From NCBI GenBank assembly GCA_002205965.3, contig NADL03000640.1, forward strand, positions 372,001 through 436,000: a DNA stretch of 64,000 nucleotides, in the 5' to 3' direction. The position numbers and the translations under genes are program-made. Source of the DNA: Kappaphycus alvarezii (Eukaryota > Rhodophyta > Florideophyceae > Gigartinales > Solieriaceae). Below are positions 11,868 to 22,149 of the stretch, in pieces. The notes beneath the pieces were generated by a model. The model was not told the DNA's origin. It did not search any database and worked only from the letters and a program-made list of their open reading frames with translations. The stretch's first letter is position 1, and every line of letters begins with the position of its first letter.

Positions 11868-11972
11868 ACTGTACCATACAAAATTGTACTCGATGCACCG
11901 CTCACTGTACACCTACTGTACAGTACAATAGTATAAACTACCATCGTACAATACTGTACAATACTGTACAGC
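11868..11972. repeat. TACAG/CTGTA palindrome cluster
   Basis: Several copies (11868-11889, 11903-11931, 11946-11971), including CTACTGTACAGTACAATAG and two direct copies of ATACTGTACA. They sit between the 5' ends of two divergent loci. Confidence 0.85.
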
Positions 11973-12116
11973 AAAGCATGGCAATGGGCGCCTTCCCTTG
12001 TCGATAGACACATGTCATGCTCAGGCTAAAGCCGCAATCCAAGTAGCACTCCATGAAATGTTAGTACATCTACCTTGCCCTGCGTCAACACCATACCACC
12101 ATACTACTTCCACCTC

Positions 12117-12162
12117 CGCTGCCCGCTGCCCGCTGCCCTCTGCCCGCTGCCCGCTCCCGCCC
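12117..12162 (+). repeat. CCCGCTG heptamer tandem repeat
   Basis: About six degenerate units of CCCGCTG or CCCTCTG in the presumed 5' UTR of the following gene, just before its likely start codon at 12182. Confidence 0.8.
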
Positions 12163-12181
12163 TCACAAAAAGACCCTCACC

Positions 12182-12873
12182 ATGTACCCCGCATTTATCA
12201 ACTCCACACCTCTCCTTCCACGTCCCCCACTCTTCCCCGTCCAAACTCCCTGTCCCCATGCCGCCCCCCACCCCATTCCCACCTCAAAGCCCTACTCCCC
12301 CCCGACAGACTCGAATACTCAAGAGAAGAAGGCCTCGATGATCCCGACGCCATCCAACACATGACCGTCTGGAATTCCGTCATCCACGCCTCTCTCAAGC
12401 GCAAACTTCAAGGCCTCGTCGCAGAAAACCCAGTCGCCAGTGGGGTATCCGCCTTGATGCATGCCGCTCCCGGCTATGCATCACTCACGGACCACCCCCT
12501 TGACTCGGACCTTCTTCCAAACCTCCAGTTGGCCATGCCGCCGGAGCATGTCGTCGCCCAATTGTTGGATGCCTTTCGCTCCGATGCCTTGAGAGGCGCT
12601 CACGCCTTTATTTGCCTCGCTACGGACAGGAATCATGTCAAAAAGTCCACCCCGCAGTCCCTGGTTCTATTTGTTGGTGATAACCAGAGTTACAGAGTCT
12701 TGCTGCATATCGATCGGTTTTCTTGCAAGCCACCGAGATGGGAGCAGAGTGGCGAGAGATGTGTCGTCACCGCAAACGTCTGGGGAACCGCAGGTGATTT
12801 CGCAGTCTTTGACTTTCAGATGGAGAAGAAGGACGACAGCTTTTGGTTGGTCGATGAGGTATTCAGGCTCTGA
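12182..12873 (+). CDS. Small protein with a DUF4864-like C-terminal domain
   Basis: The C-terminal 150 residues (about 12420-12873) are well formed: MPPEHVVAQLLDAFRSDALR opens the domain, a middle segment follows (TPQSLVLFVGDN, RVLLHIDRFSCKPP), and the end reads FAVFDFQMEKKDDSFWLVDEVFRL. A leading helix with V-x-x-QL-x-A-F and a closing W-L-V/T-D-x-V strand resemble the DUF4864 family of uncharacterised bacterial and plastid proteins; this assignment is tentative. The only upstream ATG in a reasonable place is 12182, in the neighbouring frame (MYPAFINSTPLL), which would need one added base in the C-rich leader near 12250-12290. The leader is proline-rich and could hold a transit peptide. It converges with the MYND gene, 220 bases downstream. 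Confidence 0.5.
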
Positions 12874-13093
12874 TTGAACCGTCCCAACCCATCTACTTTT
12901 GTATACTATCCCTTGTTATCTGCTCTTGCCATCCGCACGTACAAAGTGCTGCCGCCCTTTCCCACTGCTCGCTCTTGGACGATTCCCCGTGCCACCACCT
13001 GGGTTTTGTTTTGACACAACCTCTGCTCCCCTTTTTTATGCTCCCGCGCGACGTCACTTACCAAACTGTGACTTTCGTCAAACCCGTAAAAAT

Positions 13094-15154
13094 CTATTCT
13101 GATTTGCCTCGTCCCACTCCCACCCATCTCAACAATATGCACCCGCACATTCCTTTCACAGTTCCGCACCCCACCCACAGCAATTTCCTCGTCTCATCTC
13201 CCTCCGAATCGTACAAACCTTGTTTCATTTCCTGCACAAACTCCCCGCGAGTCAAGTATTTCACTCGCACATCCGCTCGCTCCGGCCCGTAAACGTGTAC
13301 AAAAACTCCCGGTAAACGGAACCCGAGGTATATCAACTCATCCCTCTGCCCCTTTTCCACCGCGCTCAACTCCGCCCCTCTATTCCAAACCGCCCCCACC
13401 GCCTCTCCCCGTCTCTCATGCTCCATCAGCCCGCTAATCTCCCCACTTTCCTCAAGCGTAACCGAGCACCCCTCCAATGAATTTCGAACAAACGCGCACT
13501 CAGTCCTATGCCCCGCTTGCCAATGTGCACGCTGATGTCCAGCACAACAATAGTATACGCGCTGACAAGTCCCACATAGTTTTGAACACGTATTTCTCTC
13601 CAAGCACCACTCGCAAATGTACTCCGATGAGCCCCATTCCTCATGCCCTCGGTCATATCCCTGCATGCAAATCCCGCTGCAAATAGCCAGACTCCTACGC
13701 ACGGCATCGTACTCGCCACAGCGGGATAGTCTTTCCCAGCTTGTTGCCCCTCTACGCAAACACGATTCAACCGCTGCCTCTACACTGACGCTCCAATTTT
13801 TGAACCGATTTTTCACCCTCGCCCTCCCCGCCCGCGTGGGTTGCCACCATAGCTGCTTGTTGCGTACGCTCCAAGACAACGATATCGTTTTCAAAATCAA
13901 CGAAGCAGCTGACTTTTTCAGTGCTGGCGCAGGGTTCCTCGACGGATGCACCTCCAGACCAGCCCCAATCAGAACATGAAATGCACGAACAACGAGGACC
14001 CTCACGCAATCCCACAACGTTGCAAACCATATTTCCGATAAACTATGTATTGTCTCGTCCAGCTCGTTTGCCGCACTCCCAAACTGCAGCACACCACACA
14101 AATCTTGCAGGATTTGAAAGTATTGCCAAATGGTCTTCATGACTCTTGAATGAGTCACTTCAGAAGCTGTCCCTCCTGTTTCAGGAAAGCTCTCGTCCCA
14201 TGACCTTAGACAATGCCTGAGAGCTGACCCAAACTGGAGCTTGATCAAATGCTTGCCAAAAGCTCCTTGCCTCTTCACGCATTCATGGATAACTGAAACG
14301 AGGAATTCCCGCTCTGAAAAGCTTGACTGCGGCTGGTATATGCGCATTAATGCAAACTTTATAAACCAGTCATCCATGGAGATGAGTGCACCAATCCCGT
14401 ATTCGCCATCATCCGCCTGCTCTGCCGCTGCGCCGCTGTCCAGAGCGGTATCTAGGTCCTCAGGGGCTGAGGTTGTCGGTGTGATAACAATGCAGCGCAG
14501 GTAGCAAGACACCAGAAATCCCAGCGCTAGCTCATCGCCAGACTCGTCACCTGGGTCGCCTGTTGAAACATGAGAGGACAAATCCGCGCTTTTCCACGTG
14601 CGAATGATGGCTTTTAAGAACCGGACGGATGGAATCCTAGCGAGAGACGCGGAAATCTCGGGTGATTTGGAGCAGTCCTTTGAAAGATCCATCAGGATGG
14701 TAAGCAAGTAGATGAGGAAATCCGGGCAAAAATCCCCCTCTGAAACATTGTCCAGAAAAGTTTGTGAAATGCAATGCATAATGGAAGCAATCCTTGTCCT
14801 CACAAAGCCTTCAGACGGCAACTCACTTGCAGATATGGTGATCTCTTGGGATGATTCAGAATTGTCTGGGCTATAAGAAAACTCGCAGTCCTCGGACCGG
14901 TCTATACGGAGAACGTACATAATATTCAGAATGGCCATTGCCACGAATCTCGGCTCAGAGCCCTTGGCAAGGCCTATGAAAGCCTGCAGTCCGCGCTCTC
15001 CCTGAGATGAAACAACAAGCGATGCGAGTATTGGTCCCCGAACTTCATGAACAAGCGAGTCGTTAAGAATCAGCAGCTGGGCTGCCTCGACGCTTAACGA
15101 CTCATCGGCAGCGGAGATATCTACAGATGCCAGCCAACGACGGAGGTCAAACAT
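13094..15154 (-). CDS. MYND zinc-finger protein with helical N-terminal region
   Basis: A single intact frame of 686 residues. Residues about 513-552 form a MYND finger (CEWCLERNTCSKLCGTCQ, then VYYCCAGHQRAHWQAGHRTEC), with the C-x2-C, C-x2-C, YC-C-x3-H-x3-HW-x2-H-x3-C ligand pattern. MYND domains are protein-interaction zinc fingers. The long N-terminal region is leucine- and serine-rich and helical (ALLILNDSLVHEVRGPILAS-like segments), consistent with HEAT-type repeats but not diagnostic. About 130 residues follow the finger. There is no SET domain, so it is not an SMYD methyltransferase. ATG 15154 starts in a divergent arrangement with WDR6, 350 bases apart. The specific role is unknown. 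Confidence 0.8.
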   Translation of the reverse strand: MFDLRRWLASVDISAADESLSVEAAQLLILNDSLVHEVRGPILASLVVSSQGERGLQAFIGLAKGSEPRFVAMAILNIMYVLRIDRSEDCEFSYSPDNSESSQEITISASELPSEGFVRTRIASIMHCISQTFLDNVSEGDFCPDFLIYLLTILMDLSKDCSKSPEISASLARIPSVRFLKAIIRTWKSADLSSHVSTGDPGDESGDELALGFLVSCYLRCIVITPTTSAPEDLDTALDSGAAAEQADDGEYGIGALISMDDWFIKFALMRIYQPQSSFSEREFLVSVIHECVKRQGAFGKHLIKLQFGSALRHCLRSWDESFPETGGTASEVTHSRVMKTIWQYFQILQDLCGVLQFGSAANELDETIHSLSEIWFATLWDCVRVLVVRAFHVLIGAGLEVHPSRNPAPALKKSAASLILKTISLSWSVRNKQLWWQPTRAGRARVKNRFKNWSVSVEAAVESCLRRGATSWERLSRCGEYDAVRRSLAICSGICMQGYDRGHEEWGSSEYICEWCLERNTCSKLCGTCQRVYYCCAGHQRAHWQAGHRTECAFVRNSLEGCSVTLEESGEISGLMEHERRGEAVGAVWNRGAELSAVEKGQRDELIYLGFRLPGVFVHVYGPERADVRVKYLTRGEFVQEMKQGLYDSEGDETRKLLWVGCGTVKGMCGCILLRWVGVGRGKSE

Positions 15155-15504
15155 TTCGCACCAAGCTTACCCCTTGCACCCTCTATTAGAATAAGGCGAA
15201 GCTTGCGTAATCGTCCAGAGGCTCGACCTAGACTTTTCGCGCTTTGCATTCCAAAGTCGTTTTGCAATTCCCCGTCACGGCTAATGCATGAACATGTTTC
15301 TGCTCGGCGACTTTATCATTTCGCGCTGTTATTGTGCTTTGGTTACTGGGAAAGGGAATAATTTTATGGAAAAAAGTGAGAATTCAATACAAGACACCGC
15401 CGACGTACTGTACTTTATGAAAACGGTCTTCAGCAGCATTCATCGATATCGGTCTTGGCCCGGCATTGTCCCAGACCTGATGCTCTCCACATTGTTCATG
15501 CTCG
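15155..15504. promoter_or_regulatory. Divergent promoter region between MYND and WDR6
   Basis: This 350-base gap separates the start codons of two divergent genes. It contains no TACAG-type repeat and no clear TATA box. It must carry both 5' UTRs and promoters; I see no specific site. Confidence 0.4.
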
Positions 15505-18500
15505 ATGCGTCCGTTAATAACGTCAGTTACGGGACTTCGCTTCATCCGTGTGAGTAGCGCGACCCAATCACAATACATTGACACGCTGTTCGCTGGATTG
15601 GCAACCAGGTCCATGTGTTGCAACCGGGGAAAGAACAGGCGTTGGCCGCGTGGGCTGTTCTCCCAGACGGAGAAAGAGTACACGGGTTTTCTGACGTTTC
15701 TCGCAATTGCATAGCGGTGCATGGTGGAAGATACGTAGCATTGATTTACGCGGAACTAAACCAAGGACGTGTGGTAGGGGGGCCAACCCCGGGTGTGCCC
15801 AAAGAGTTTGATGATTGGGTGTGGGGGTGCCATTGGCTTGCAGAGGGCGCCTTTCTTGCAATATCCGGCGGACACTCCAAAGTATGGCTCTGCTCTTCCG
15901 ATGACCTGAACCAGAAATGCTTAATCCGGAGTACGGAAAAGGAGCTCACCTGGTCCACAACTCTCTTTCTATCAAGCGATGGCAGGCGACTCCGTGCGGT
16001 TGCCGGAACTTCATTCGGAGACTTGATCCTGTGGACTGTGTCCCATGCAACCTCCGCGGAGGACATAAACCAGGAAATACAGCGCGAGCAACGGGTCCGT
16101 ACCCCTCGCCAAGTTGACCGATTGCACGGACACGACGGCCCAGTCATGAAGATAAAGATCTCTGACGATTCTCGCATGCTAGTCTCTGCCTCTGTGGACC
16201 GAACGGTGCGAGTCTGGGAAGCTGTTCCAGACTTGTCCTCCGCGGCATGTGAGCCAGACTCGAGCTTTGCGCAAAAGTATGCTCATTACGGGCACCTCGC
16301 ACGTGTATGGGATGTGGATTTCTTACGACAAGGGAGCGCAGATGTGGTCTCGGTGGCGGAGGACAGCACCTGCAGGATATGGTCTGGAAACGGGGCGAGT
16401 TGCAAAGTGGCTACCTATCGCGGGCACAGCGGCAGAAACGTTTGGAGCGTTGCGGTGCAGCCAAACGGCGACAAGCATGCGAGGCTGGCGACGGGGGGGA
16501 GGACGGCTGTGTCAAGATCCGTACAGTCACGTACTGGGATGATAGAGAAAACGGGAGCGTGACATCGAATGGGCACATGGAATGCTCAACGGACTGCAGT
16601 GCCACGTCGTGTGTATCTGGAAACTTTGCGCTCCCCGGGCAGTATGCAAACCCCCGAAAGAACAGCGGGTCGCATCGTGAGAGTTGCCGTGCATTACTGC
16701 TACTATCTGCAGACGTGATGGTCATGTCTACAGACTATGGGCGGATCCTGCTCGCCGAGTTGAAGGTGGGAAACACGACAAGGCGCGAGAGCATAAGCGA
16801 AGAATGCATGTCATGGACGGAACTAGACCGGGATGAAAACGGGATTGCATACACGGCGTCATCTCTGACGTGTTGCAACGGGGTTGTTTGCGCAGGTCAG
16901 ACCAACGGAAAGGTGACGATTGTTGAAACTGAAACGGGACTAGGTGATGGGGAGAGTTTGAAGAGGAAAAGTGTGAGGAAGATGGACATATTTGTGGACA
17001 GATGGGACATGGTAGTAGGACTGTTTTCGTGTGGATCGAGAAAAGCAAAGGGATGGCAGTTGTTCGGGGCCAACCAAAGCGGGGAGTTGTACCACTGGGT
17101 GATGGAGGGTGATGGGAGAGGATGCGTGGATGCACGATACATGGGGACGTACGGTCAGAAGAAGAGGACGAAATCGGGAGTGGTGACAAGCGTGGTGTGG
17201 ATTGAAGCGTTGGATGTGGTTGTGGTTGGGGACCGCGGGGACGTATCGTGGTGTATGAGAGCGGTTGGGAAGGGGACGGGGGTGTGGCAGGGAGGTATAG
17301 GAGACCGCTGTGTATGTGCCGGGCGCATAGGGAGCGGGTATCGAGTTTGCGTGTATGTGCGGGGAGTGGGGGCGAGGGGGTGGAGATTGTGGCGGGTGGA
17401 TTTGATGGGTGTATTTCGCGTGTGAGAGTGAGTGTGAGGGGTGAGGGACGGGTCGGGGAGGTGAGAGTGTTGAGTGTGACGAGGGGGATCGGGGGGGTGG
17501 AACGGATTGGTGGTTGATGTTTGGGAATGGGGGGTACTGCGTGGTGGGGTTTAAGAGTGCGGAGGTTGTGATTTGGGATGGGGGAGTGGGGATGGAGCTG
17601 TTTCGAAGGAATTGTGGGAATTGGCGGAGGGCGTTTGATGTTGCGTTGGAGGTGGATTGTGTCGGGGTGGGTTGGTGATTGAGGAGATGTGTGTTGTGTA
17701 TTGGCGGGGCGGGAGACTGTATGTTGTGAGGAGTTTTGGGGGGAGGGAGGGCGGGGAGAGGTTTGGGGAGGGGTTTGGAGGGGGGAGGGGAATGGGGTGT
17801 GGGCGGGGTGGAGGGATGGGGTGTTTGTGACGGGTGGGGAGGATGGTGTGTTGGGGGTTTGGGAGATTGGAGCGGGGGGATTTGGACTGATGGGCAAGTT
17901 GAGGGGACATGTTTCGGGGTGTGTTGTGTGGGTGGGGGGGATTGGGGGATGGGAGACGGGTGATGATGTCGGGCGGTGGGGTGGGGAGGTGATTGGGTGG
18001 GTTGGGGAGGGGAGGGGAGGTGGAGGGATGTTTGTGGGATTGTGATTGGGGAGGGAGGGGTGTTGCAGAGGGTGATGTGTGTTGTGGTTGGGTGGGGAAT
18101 TGTGGTGAGGGGGGGAAAGGGGAGATGGGGGGGATTGTGGGAAGGTCTGATGGGAGCTTGGCGGTTGTTCGAATGGTGGAGGGGAGGGATAGGGATAGGG
18201 ATAGGGATGGGGGGTATGGAATTGGGGGACGGGATTGGAAGGGGGAGGTTGTGGAGGTTGTGCGTGAGGGGGAGGGGGCGATATTGTGTTGCGATGATGT
18301 CGAGGTGGAGGGGGTAGGGGGGGAGAGAGTTGTGGTGGTTGTGACGGGGAATTCGAGAGGGGGATGGGGGTTTGGTGGATGAGGGTGGGAGGGAAGGGGG
18401 ATTGAAGCGGATGTGTGGATGGGAGGGGGTGCATGATGGGGGAGTGAATGGAGTGGGAATATGTGAGGTGGGTAGGGGGTTGGCGGTGATTGTGAGTGGG

Positions 18501-18960
18501 GTGATGATGAGAGGGTGAGAATGAGATGGGTGAGAATGGTTTGGGGGGAAGAGGAGGGGATGGGAATGGTGGAGGATGAGTGGGAGAGTGAGATGGGGAT
18601 GCATTGTGCGGCTGTGACAGGAGTGGATGTCGATGTGGATGTGGAGGAGGAGGAGGAGGAGGGCCGAGGTGTGGTGGTGGCGGTGAGTGTTGGGGCGGAT
18701 CAACGGGTGCAATGGATGGAGGTGAGGGGCGGCGGCGGCGTGGTCACCAGGACGGCGGTTACTAGGAGTAGTATTGCGGATATTGGGGGGGTCTGTCTGG
18801 TCAGGGATGGCAGGGGGGACCACTGGGGCATGATCGTGTGGTCCGATCGGTACATGGGGCTGTGGTGTGTGGATGTGGAATGGAATTGGTCCAATACCAA
18901 TAGTGCCAATACCGTAGTGTCCAATTCCAATTTGGACGTTGGATGTGTGTGGTCCACACG
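15505..18960 (+). CDS. WDR6: WDR6/Rtt10-like WD40 protein, tRNA methylation cofactor (frame-broken)
   Basis: WDR6 (yeast Rtt10/Trm734) is the WD40 partner of the FTSJ1/Trm7 enzyme that 2'-O-methylates tRNA position 34. The ATG at 15505 gives MRPLITSVTGLRFIRV; one added base near 15596 leads to IGNQVHVLQPGKEQ. Diagnostic WDR6 signatures follow: LHGHDGPVMKIKISDDSRML, SVDRTVRVWE, YGHLARVWDVDFL, VSVAEDSTCRIW, RGHSGRNVWSVAVQPNG and LATGG. Breaks at a G7 run (about 16497) and a G4 run (about 17238) are each repaired by one base. Downstream, DGVFVTGGEDGVLGVWEI (about 17815-17870), SVGADQRVQWMEV and RSSIADIGGVCLVRDG (about 18690-18815) are C-terminal WD repeats. The second half is extraordinarily G-rich and shifts frame several times. 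The 3' end is approximate. Confidence 0.8.
18186..18214 (+). repeat. GGGATA hexamer repeat inside WDR6
   Basis: Four tandem AGGGAT units encode an RDRDRD-like stretch in one frame. They lie in the G-rich 3' half of WDR6. They resemble telomere-type repeats but are too few and are interstitial. Confidence 0.8.
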
Positions 18961-19110
18961 AGTGCTCCTTTTGTCCCGCCGCCTGCATCGGCACTGCAAC
19001 CACTCCTTCCGACGTCACGCCACAACGACAATGCAATCCAATGCTATAAATTCTTCCCTGTCCTTCCCATCCCCATTCCACTTCCTGCTCCTTTCTTGCA
19101 GCCCACTAAA

Positions 19111-20195
19111 ATGTCCCCCCAGCCTTCTCCTGCCTCACCTGCGCATCCCGTCTCCCTTCCCACTCCATCCCCTCGCAACAATCCACCAAGCCACCCATCT
19201 CCCCTACCCCTACCACTACCCCTACCCCTACCCGTCCACGTCCACGTCCACCCCACCACCCAGACCTTCATCTCCTCTCTCTCGCCCGTCAAGCCACCAA
19301 ATTATCCGCCGCTCGTAAAACCCTTCGTCGAAAGCTCAAGGGTCAAGAGCCCCCACTCATCGACCTCGTCCACTTTGCCTCCTTCTCCGATACCTCCCTT
19401 TCCAACGATTTCAACACATGGAAGAACGTCTTTGAAGCCCGCAACCACGTCACCGTCAAATGGTTATGGCTTGTCGCCGCAGTCGCTCGAAAGGCATATC
19501 GTACCTATTTGGACGCCTTTCCTGAAATGCGTACCGCCCTTTCCTTGGCCGATATCACACAGGAGGGTGTCTGCGGTTTGATTACCAGTGTCGAACGCTG
19601 GGATCCAGGTCGCGACTATGCCTTTGATGCATACGCCTTTTATTCCATCAAGCATGCTATACTGCGTGCCATCGAGAATCAGAGTCGCCCCATCCGCCTC
19701 CCCGTTCATGTTCTCAACAAGCTCTCCAAAATGCAACGCATTCGACGCACCCTCACCATGACACACAATCAAGAACCATCCATTGAACAAGTCGCAAAAC
19801 TCGCCGGCGTCCACCGACACGACGCACAATTGTACTTGGATCGCAGCAGGAAACTCTTCAGTATCGACGTCCCGCTCGGCAACCACGACGGTGCCGCCAC
19901 CTTGCGTGAATTCCTGGTCGATACAAAGGTCGATGTCGCCAGGCACGTCGAGAGAAGTTGCACCCGACAGGCAGTCGCAGAGTTGGTCGAGGAGAGCAAC
20001 CTCGAGGACCTCGAGCGCTCCGTCTTGTTGCTCAAATACGGTCTCAAGGACGGAGTCGAGCGCATGAGGGCAGAGGTTAGCAGGATTTTAAACGTCCGAG
20101 TCGAAAAGGTTCGCAGGGCAGAGTTGCGCGCCTTGAAAAAGCTCAGGGACACGGTCGGCCACGACATGACCGCCTGGACAGAGCTTATTTCCTAG
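19111..20195 (+). CDS. Sigma-70 family RNA polymerase sigma factor, probably plastid-targeted
   Basis: Promoter-recognition subunit for a bacterial-type (plastid) RNA polymerase. ATG 19111 begins a proline/serine-rich leader with a CCCCTA-type repeat, a plausible transit peptide. One added base in a C-rich run near 19250 leads into LHLLSLARQATKLSAARKTL and then the sigma core. Region 2 holds LADITQEGVCGLITSVERWD and FDAYAFYSIKHAILRAIENQ. A region 3 helix (RLPVHVLNKLSKMQRIRRTL, then EPSIEQVAKLAGVHRHDAQL) follows, and region 4 holds LEDLERSVLLLKYGLKDG and VEKVRRAELRALKKLRDTVG. Region 1.1 is absent, as in many plastid sigma factors. It is the strongest hint in the window of a plastid-bearing host. 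Confidence 0.85.
19196..19255 (+). repeat. CCCCTA hexamer and CCACGT repeats in the sigma leader
   Basis: About five CCCCTACC-type units, one with an internal change, followed by CCACGT repeats. They encode the alternating PLPLPL and VHVHVH peptide of the leader. The repeats make the adjacent frame break more likely to be an assembly error. Confidence 0.8.
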
Positions 20196-20772
20196 CTCCT
20201 CGCCATCCGCTGCACTACTCGTCGCTTGACCACCCCACCGCCTTTTTTTTTGTCGTGCCCCGATTTCTGCCTCGCCTACATCCGCTACGCTGCCCATCGT
20301 TTACAATCTGGCTGCAACCGGCACCACCGTCCTAGTCGCCCTCTGTACTTGACCATTTTAACTCGTCTTTTACAAATACCGTTGCCGCAACACTTTCTAC
20401 CCCGCAAAACGGTACTGTACGCCCAGAATAGGCTACATGTAAACTTTTCGAGTCCGTCGACGCTCCCGTCATCCCTTTTGCCCACCGTCACCCACATCCC
20501 ACGCCTCAATCACACCTCCCGCCACTCGTGCGGGACGTCCAAAGCCACTTCACCTTGCGATCAACACAACCCGCCACACGTCATGTCGCCTCACTCTATC
20601 CATCCTTTGCCCAATCATGTCCCACACACTCTAGTGCCGTCTTCCCTTCCACCACACCCCGCCCAAATACCATCTCGCCCTACAACTTGCAATGTTCCTC
20701 TTGCTCACATGCTTGCACCTCGCTGCGTGTGCACCTTGGCTGCACACGCAAGTTTGCTGCTCACCTACATTT
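20196..20772. other. Convergent 3' intergenic region
   Basis: Lies between the stops of the sigma factor and FPPS genes. It is strongly C-rich on the plus strand, which corresponds to the G-rich 3' side of FPPS on its own sense strand. Open frames here (for example 20226-20930 plus) are compositional. One GGTACTGTACG repeat copy lies at 20410-20420. Confidence 0.5.
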
Positions 20773-22149
20773 CTACTTGTCCCGCTTGTAAATCTTGCTC
20801 AGCAAAAACTCAAACGCTCCAACTGGCATATCATTCACCTCCCCAATCAGCGCCTTCATCCGCTCGTAGCTTTCCGATTCAAACTTTGCAAACTTTTCCT
20901 TCAGGCCAAGTCGCACGTACAGTTCCTTGACCCTATCCGAATTCTCCTTATTGTTGATCCCATAGTTTTCCTTGAGCAATTTAAGGTCCTCATCTGTAGT
21001 CACTTTGAGAGCCTCAACAACAAGCCAAGTGCACGTCTTCTCCTCAATGTCCGTACCAATCTTACCGGTAACTTCTGGATCCCCAAACGCATCCAAATAG
21101 TCGTCTTGGGCTTGGAAATAATATCCCATTTCCAAGCAAATACGCTTTGCCGTATCATATTGCTTTTGCTCCGTTACCCCAGCAAGCCGCATACCCAACG
21201 CCACGGGGAGGTAAAACGTGTAATGCGAAGTCTTGTACTTGTAAATGCGAGAAAGAGCATCATCCGTGAAACGCTCCAATTGAACAGCGCCGTCCTCCTG
21301 TGAGGTAAGATCCAGTTGCTGCCCAAGCTCTGTGGTGTACGTAATGTCCTGGAAAAGCTCCAAAAGATCTATATAAATCGGCGACGAGCGGAAATGCAAG
21401 CGAAGCAGGCGATAAATCATCATCTCCAGCACGAGTGAATCGTTGATTGCCTTGAGACCAATGTCCGGCAACCGGTAAAAACAAGGTTGCCCGCGTCTGG
21501 TCACGGATCCATCCATGATATCATCAGCAACAAGGAAATAGGCCTGAAGCAACTCAACGCACCACCCAAGAATATTTGCGGATCGCTCTTGCTCTGGCGA
21601 GATAGAGGTCCCGGCAGTGCCTTCCGAGCCTTCATGAAACGCTTTAAAGCATTGAAAGACGGCGAGTCCCCGGTTGAGTTTTCCATGGGGGACATTGTAC
21701 TCAACGTTACGGCGGATGTACGCCAGCGCCTCCTCGGGAAGATCGTATTTTTGCTCAATGTCGTTTATCAACTCGTTGACTAGTTCAGGGAAGATGGCTT
21801 TAAAGTTGATCTTTGCTGAGTCGGATTTGCCAGGCGCGGCACCGATGGCAACGGCTTCCTCAGTTGCGCCCATGAGTGTATCGGTGCTGGAATGATAACT
21901 GATCTGTTTTTGCGCTGGAGGGGCTGAATCGATGCTCGGTGGGTCGCGATGCGTGGAGAGAAGTCGAAGAGTTGCCGATGAGATGGGTATGGGAATCAAG
22001 GGATTGGCTATATGATGCACTGGATGTCTCACATTGGTCGCTGGGAATAGCGGAGGGGAGAAATTCAAAAAATCCATTACCCGCCGTGAGCGCGAATTAC
22101 AGTAATGTTCACAAAATTTTGTCGATGCCAATAGTTTCCGCCACATCAT
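20773..22149 (-). CDS. FPPS: Farnesyl diphosphate synthase with N-terminal extension
   Basis: Condenses IPP with DMAPP and geranyl diphosphate to farnesyl diphosphate for sterols and prenylation. The frame is intact, 458 residues. First aspartate-rich motif DDIMD at about 209-213 (AYFLVADDIMDGSVTRRGQP); second motif DDYLD at about 349-353 (FQAQDDYLDAFGD); GKIGTDIEEKTCTWL; and the C-terminal basic tail KRDK. YF two positions before DDIMD fits a short-chain, FPP-making enzyme. The family is usually 340-400 residues, so about 100 N-terminal residues are extra. From M1 (MMWRKLLASTKFCEHYCNS) they are basic and hydroxylated, like an organelle-targeting peptide. M93 (MGATEEAVAIG) could start a cytosolic form. 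Confidence 0.95.
   Translation of the reverse strand: MMWRKLLASTKFCEHYCNSRSRRVMDFLNFSPPLFPATNVRHPVHHIANPLIPIPISSATLRLLSTHRDPPSIDSAPPAQKQISYHSSTDTLMGATEEAVAIGAAPGKSDSAKINFKAIFPELVNELINDIEQKYDLPEEALAYIRRNVEYNVPHGKLNRGLAVFQCFKAFHEGSEGTAGTSISPEQERSANILGWCVELLQAYFLVADDIMDGSVTRRGQPCFYRLPDIGLKAINDSLVLEMMIYRLLRLHFRSSPIYIDLLELFQDITYTTELGQQLDLTSQEDGAVQLERFTDDALSRIYKYKTSHYTFYLPVALGMRLAGVTEQKQYDTAKRICLEMGYYFQAQDDYLDAFGDPEVTGKIGTDIEEKTCTWLVVEALKVTTDEDLKLLKENYGINNKENSDRVKELYVRLGLKEKFAKFESESYERMKALIGEVNDMPVGAFEFLLSKIYKRDK

Noticed and set aside
16728-19081. Very long proline/histidine-rich minus-strand frames (up to 713 codons) opposite WDR6
   Set aside because: They mirror the G-rich sense strand of WDR6. 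Lack of stops follows from base composition, and they contain no domain.
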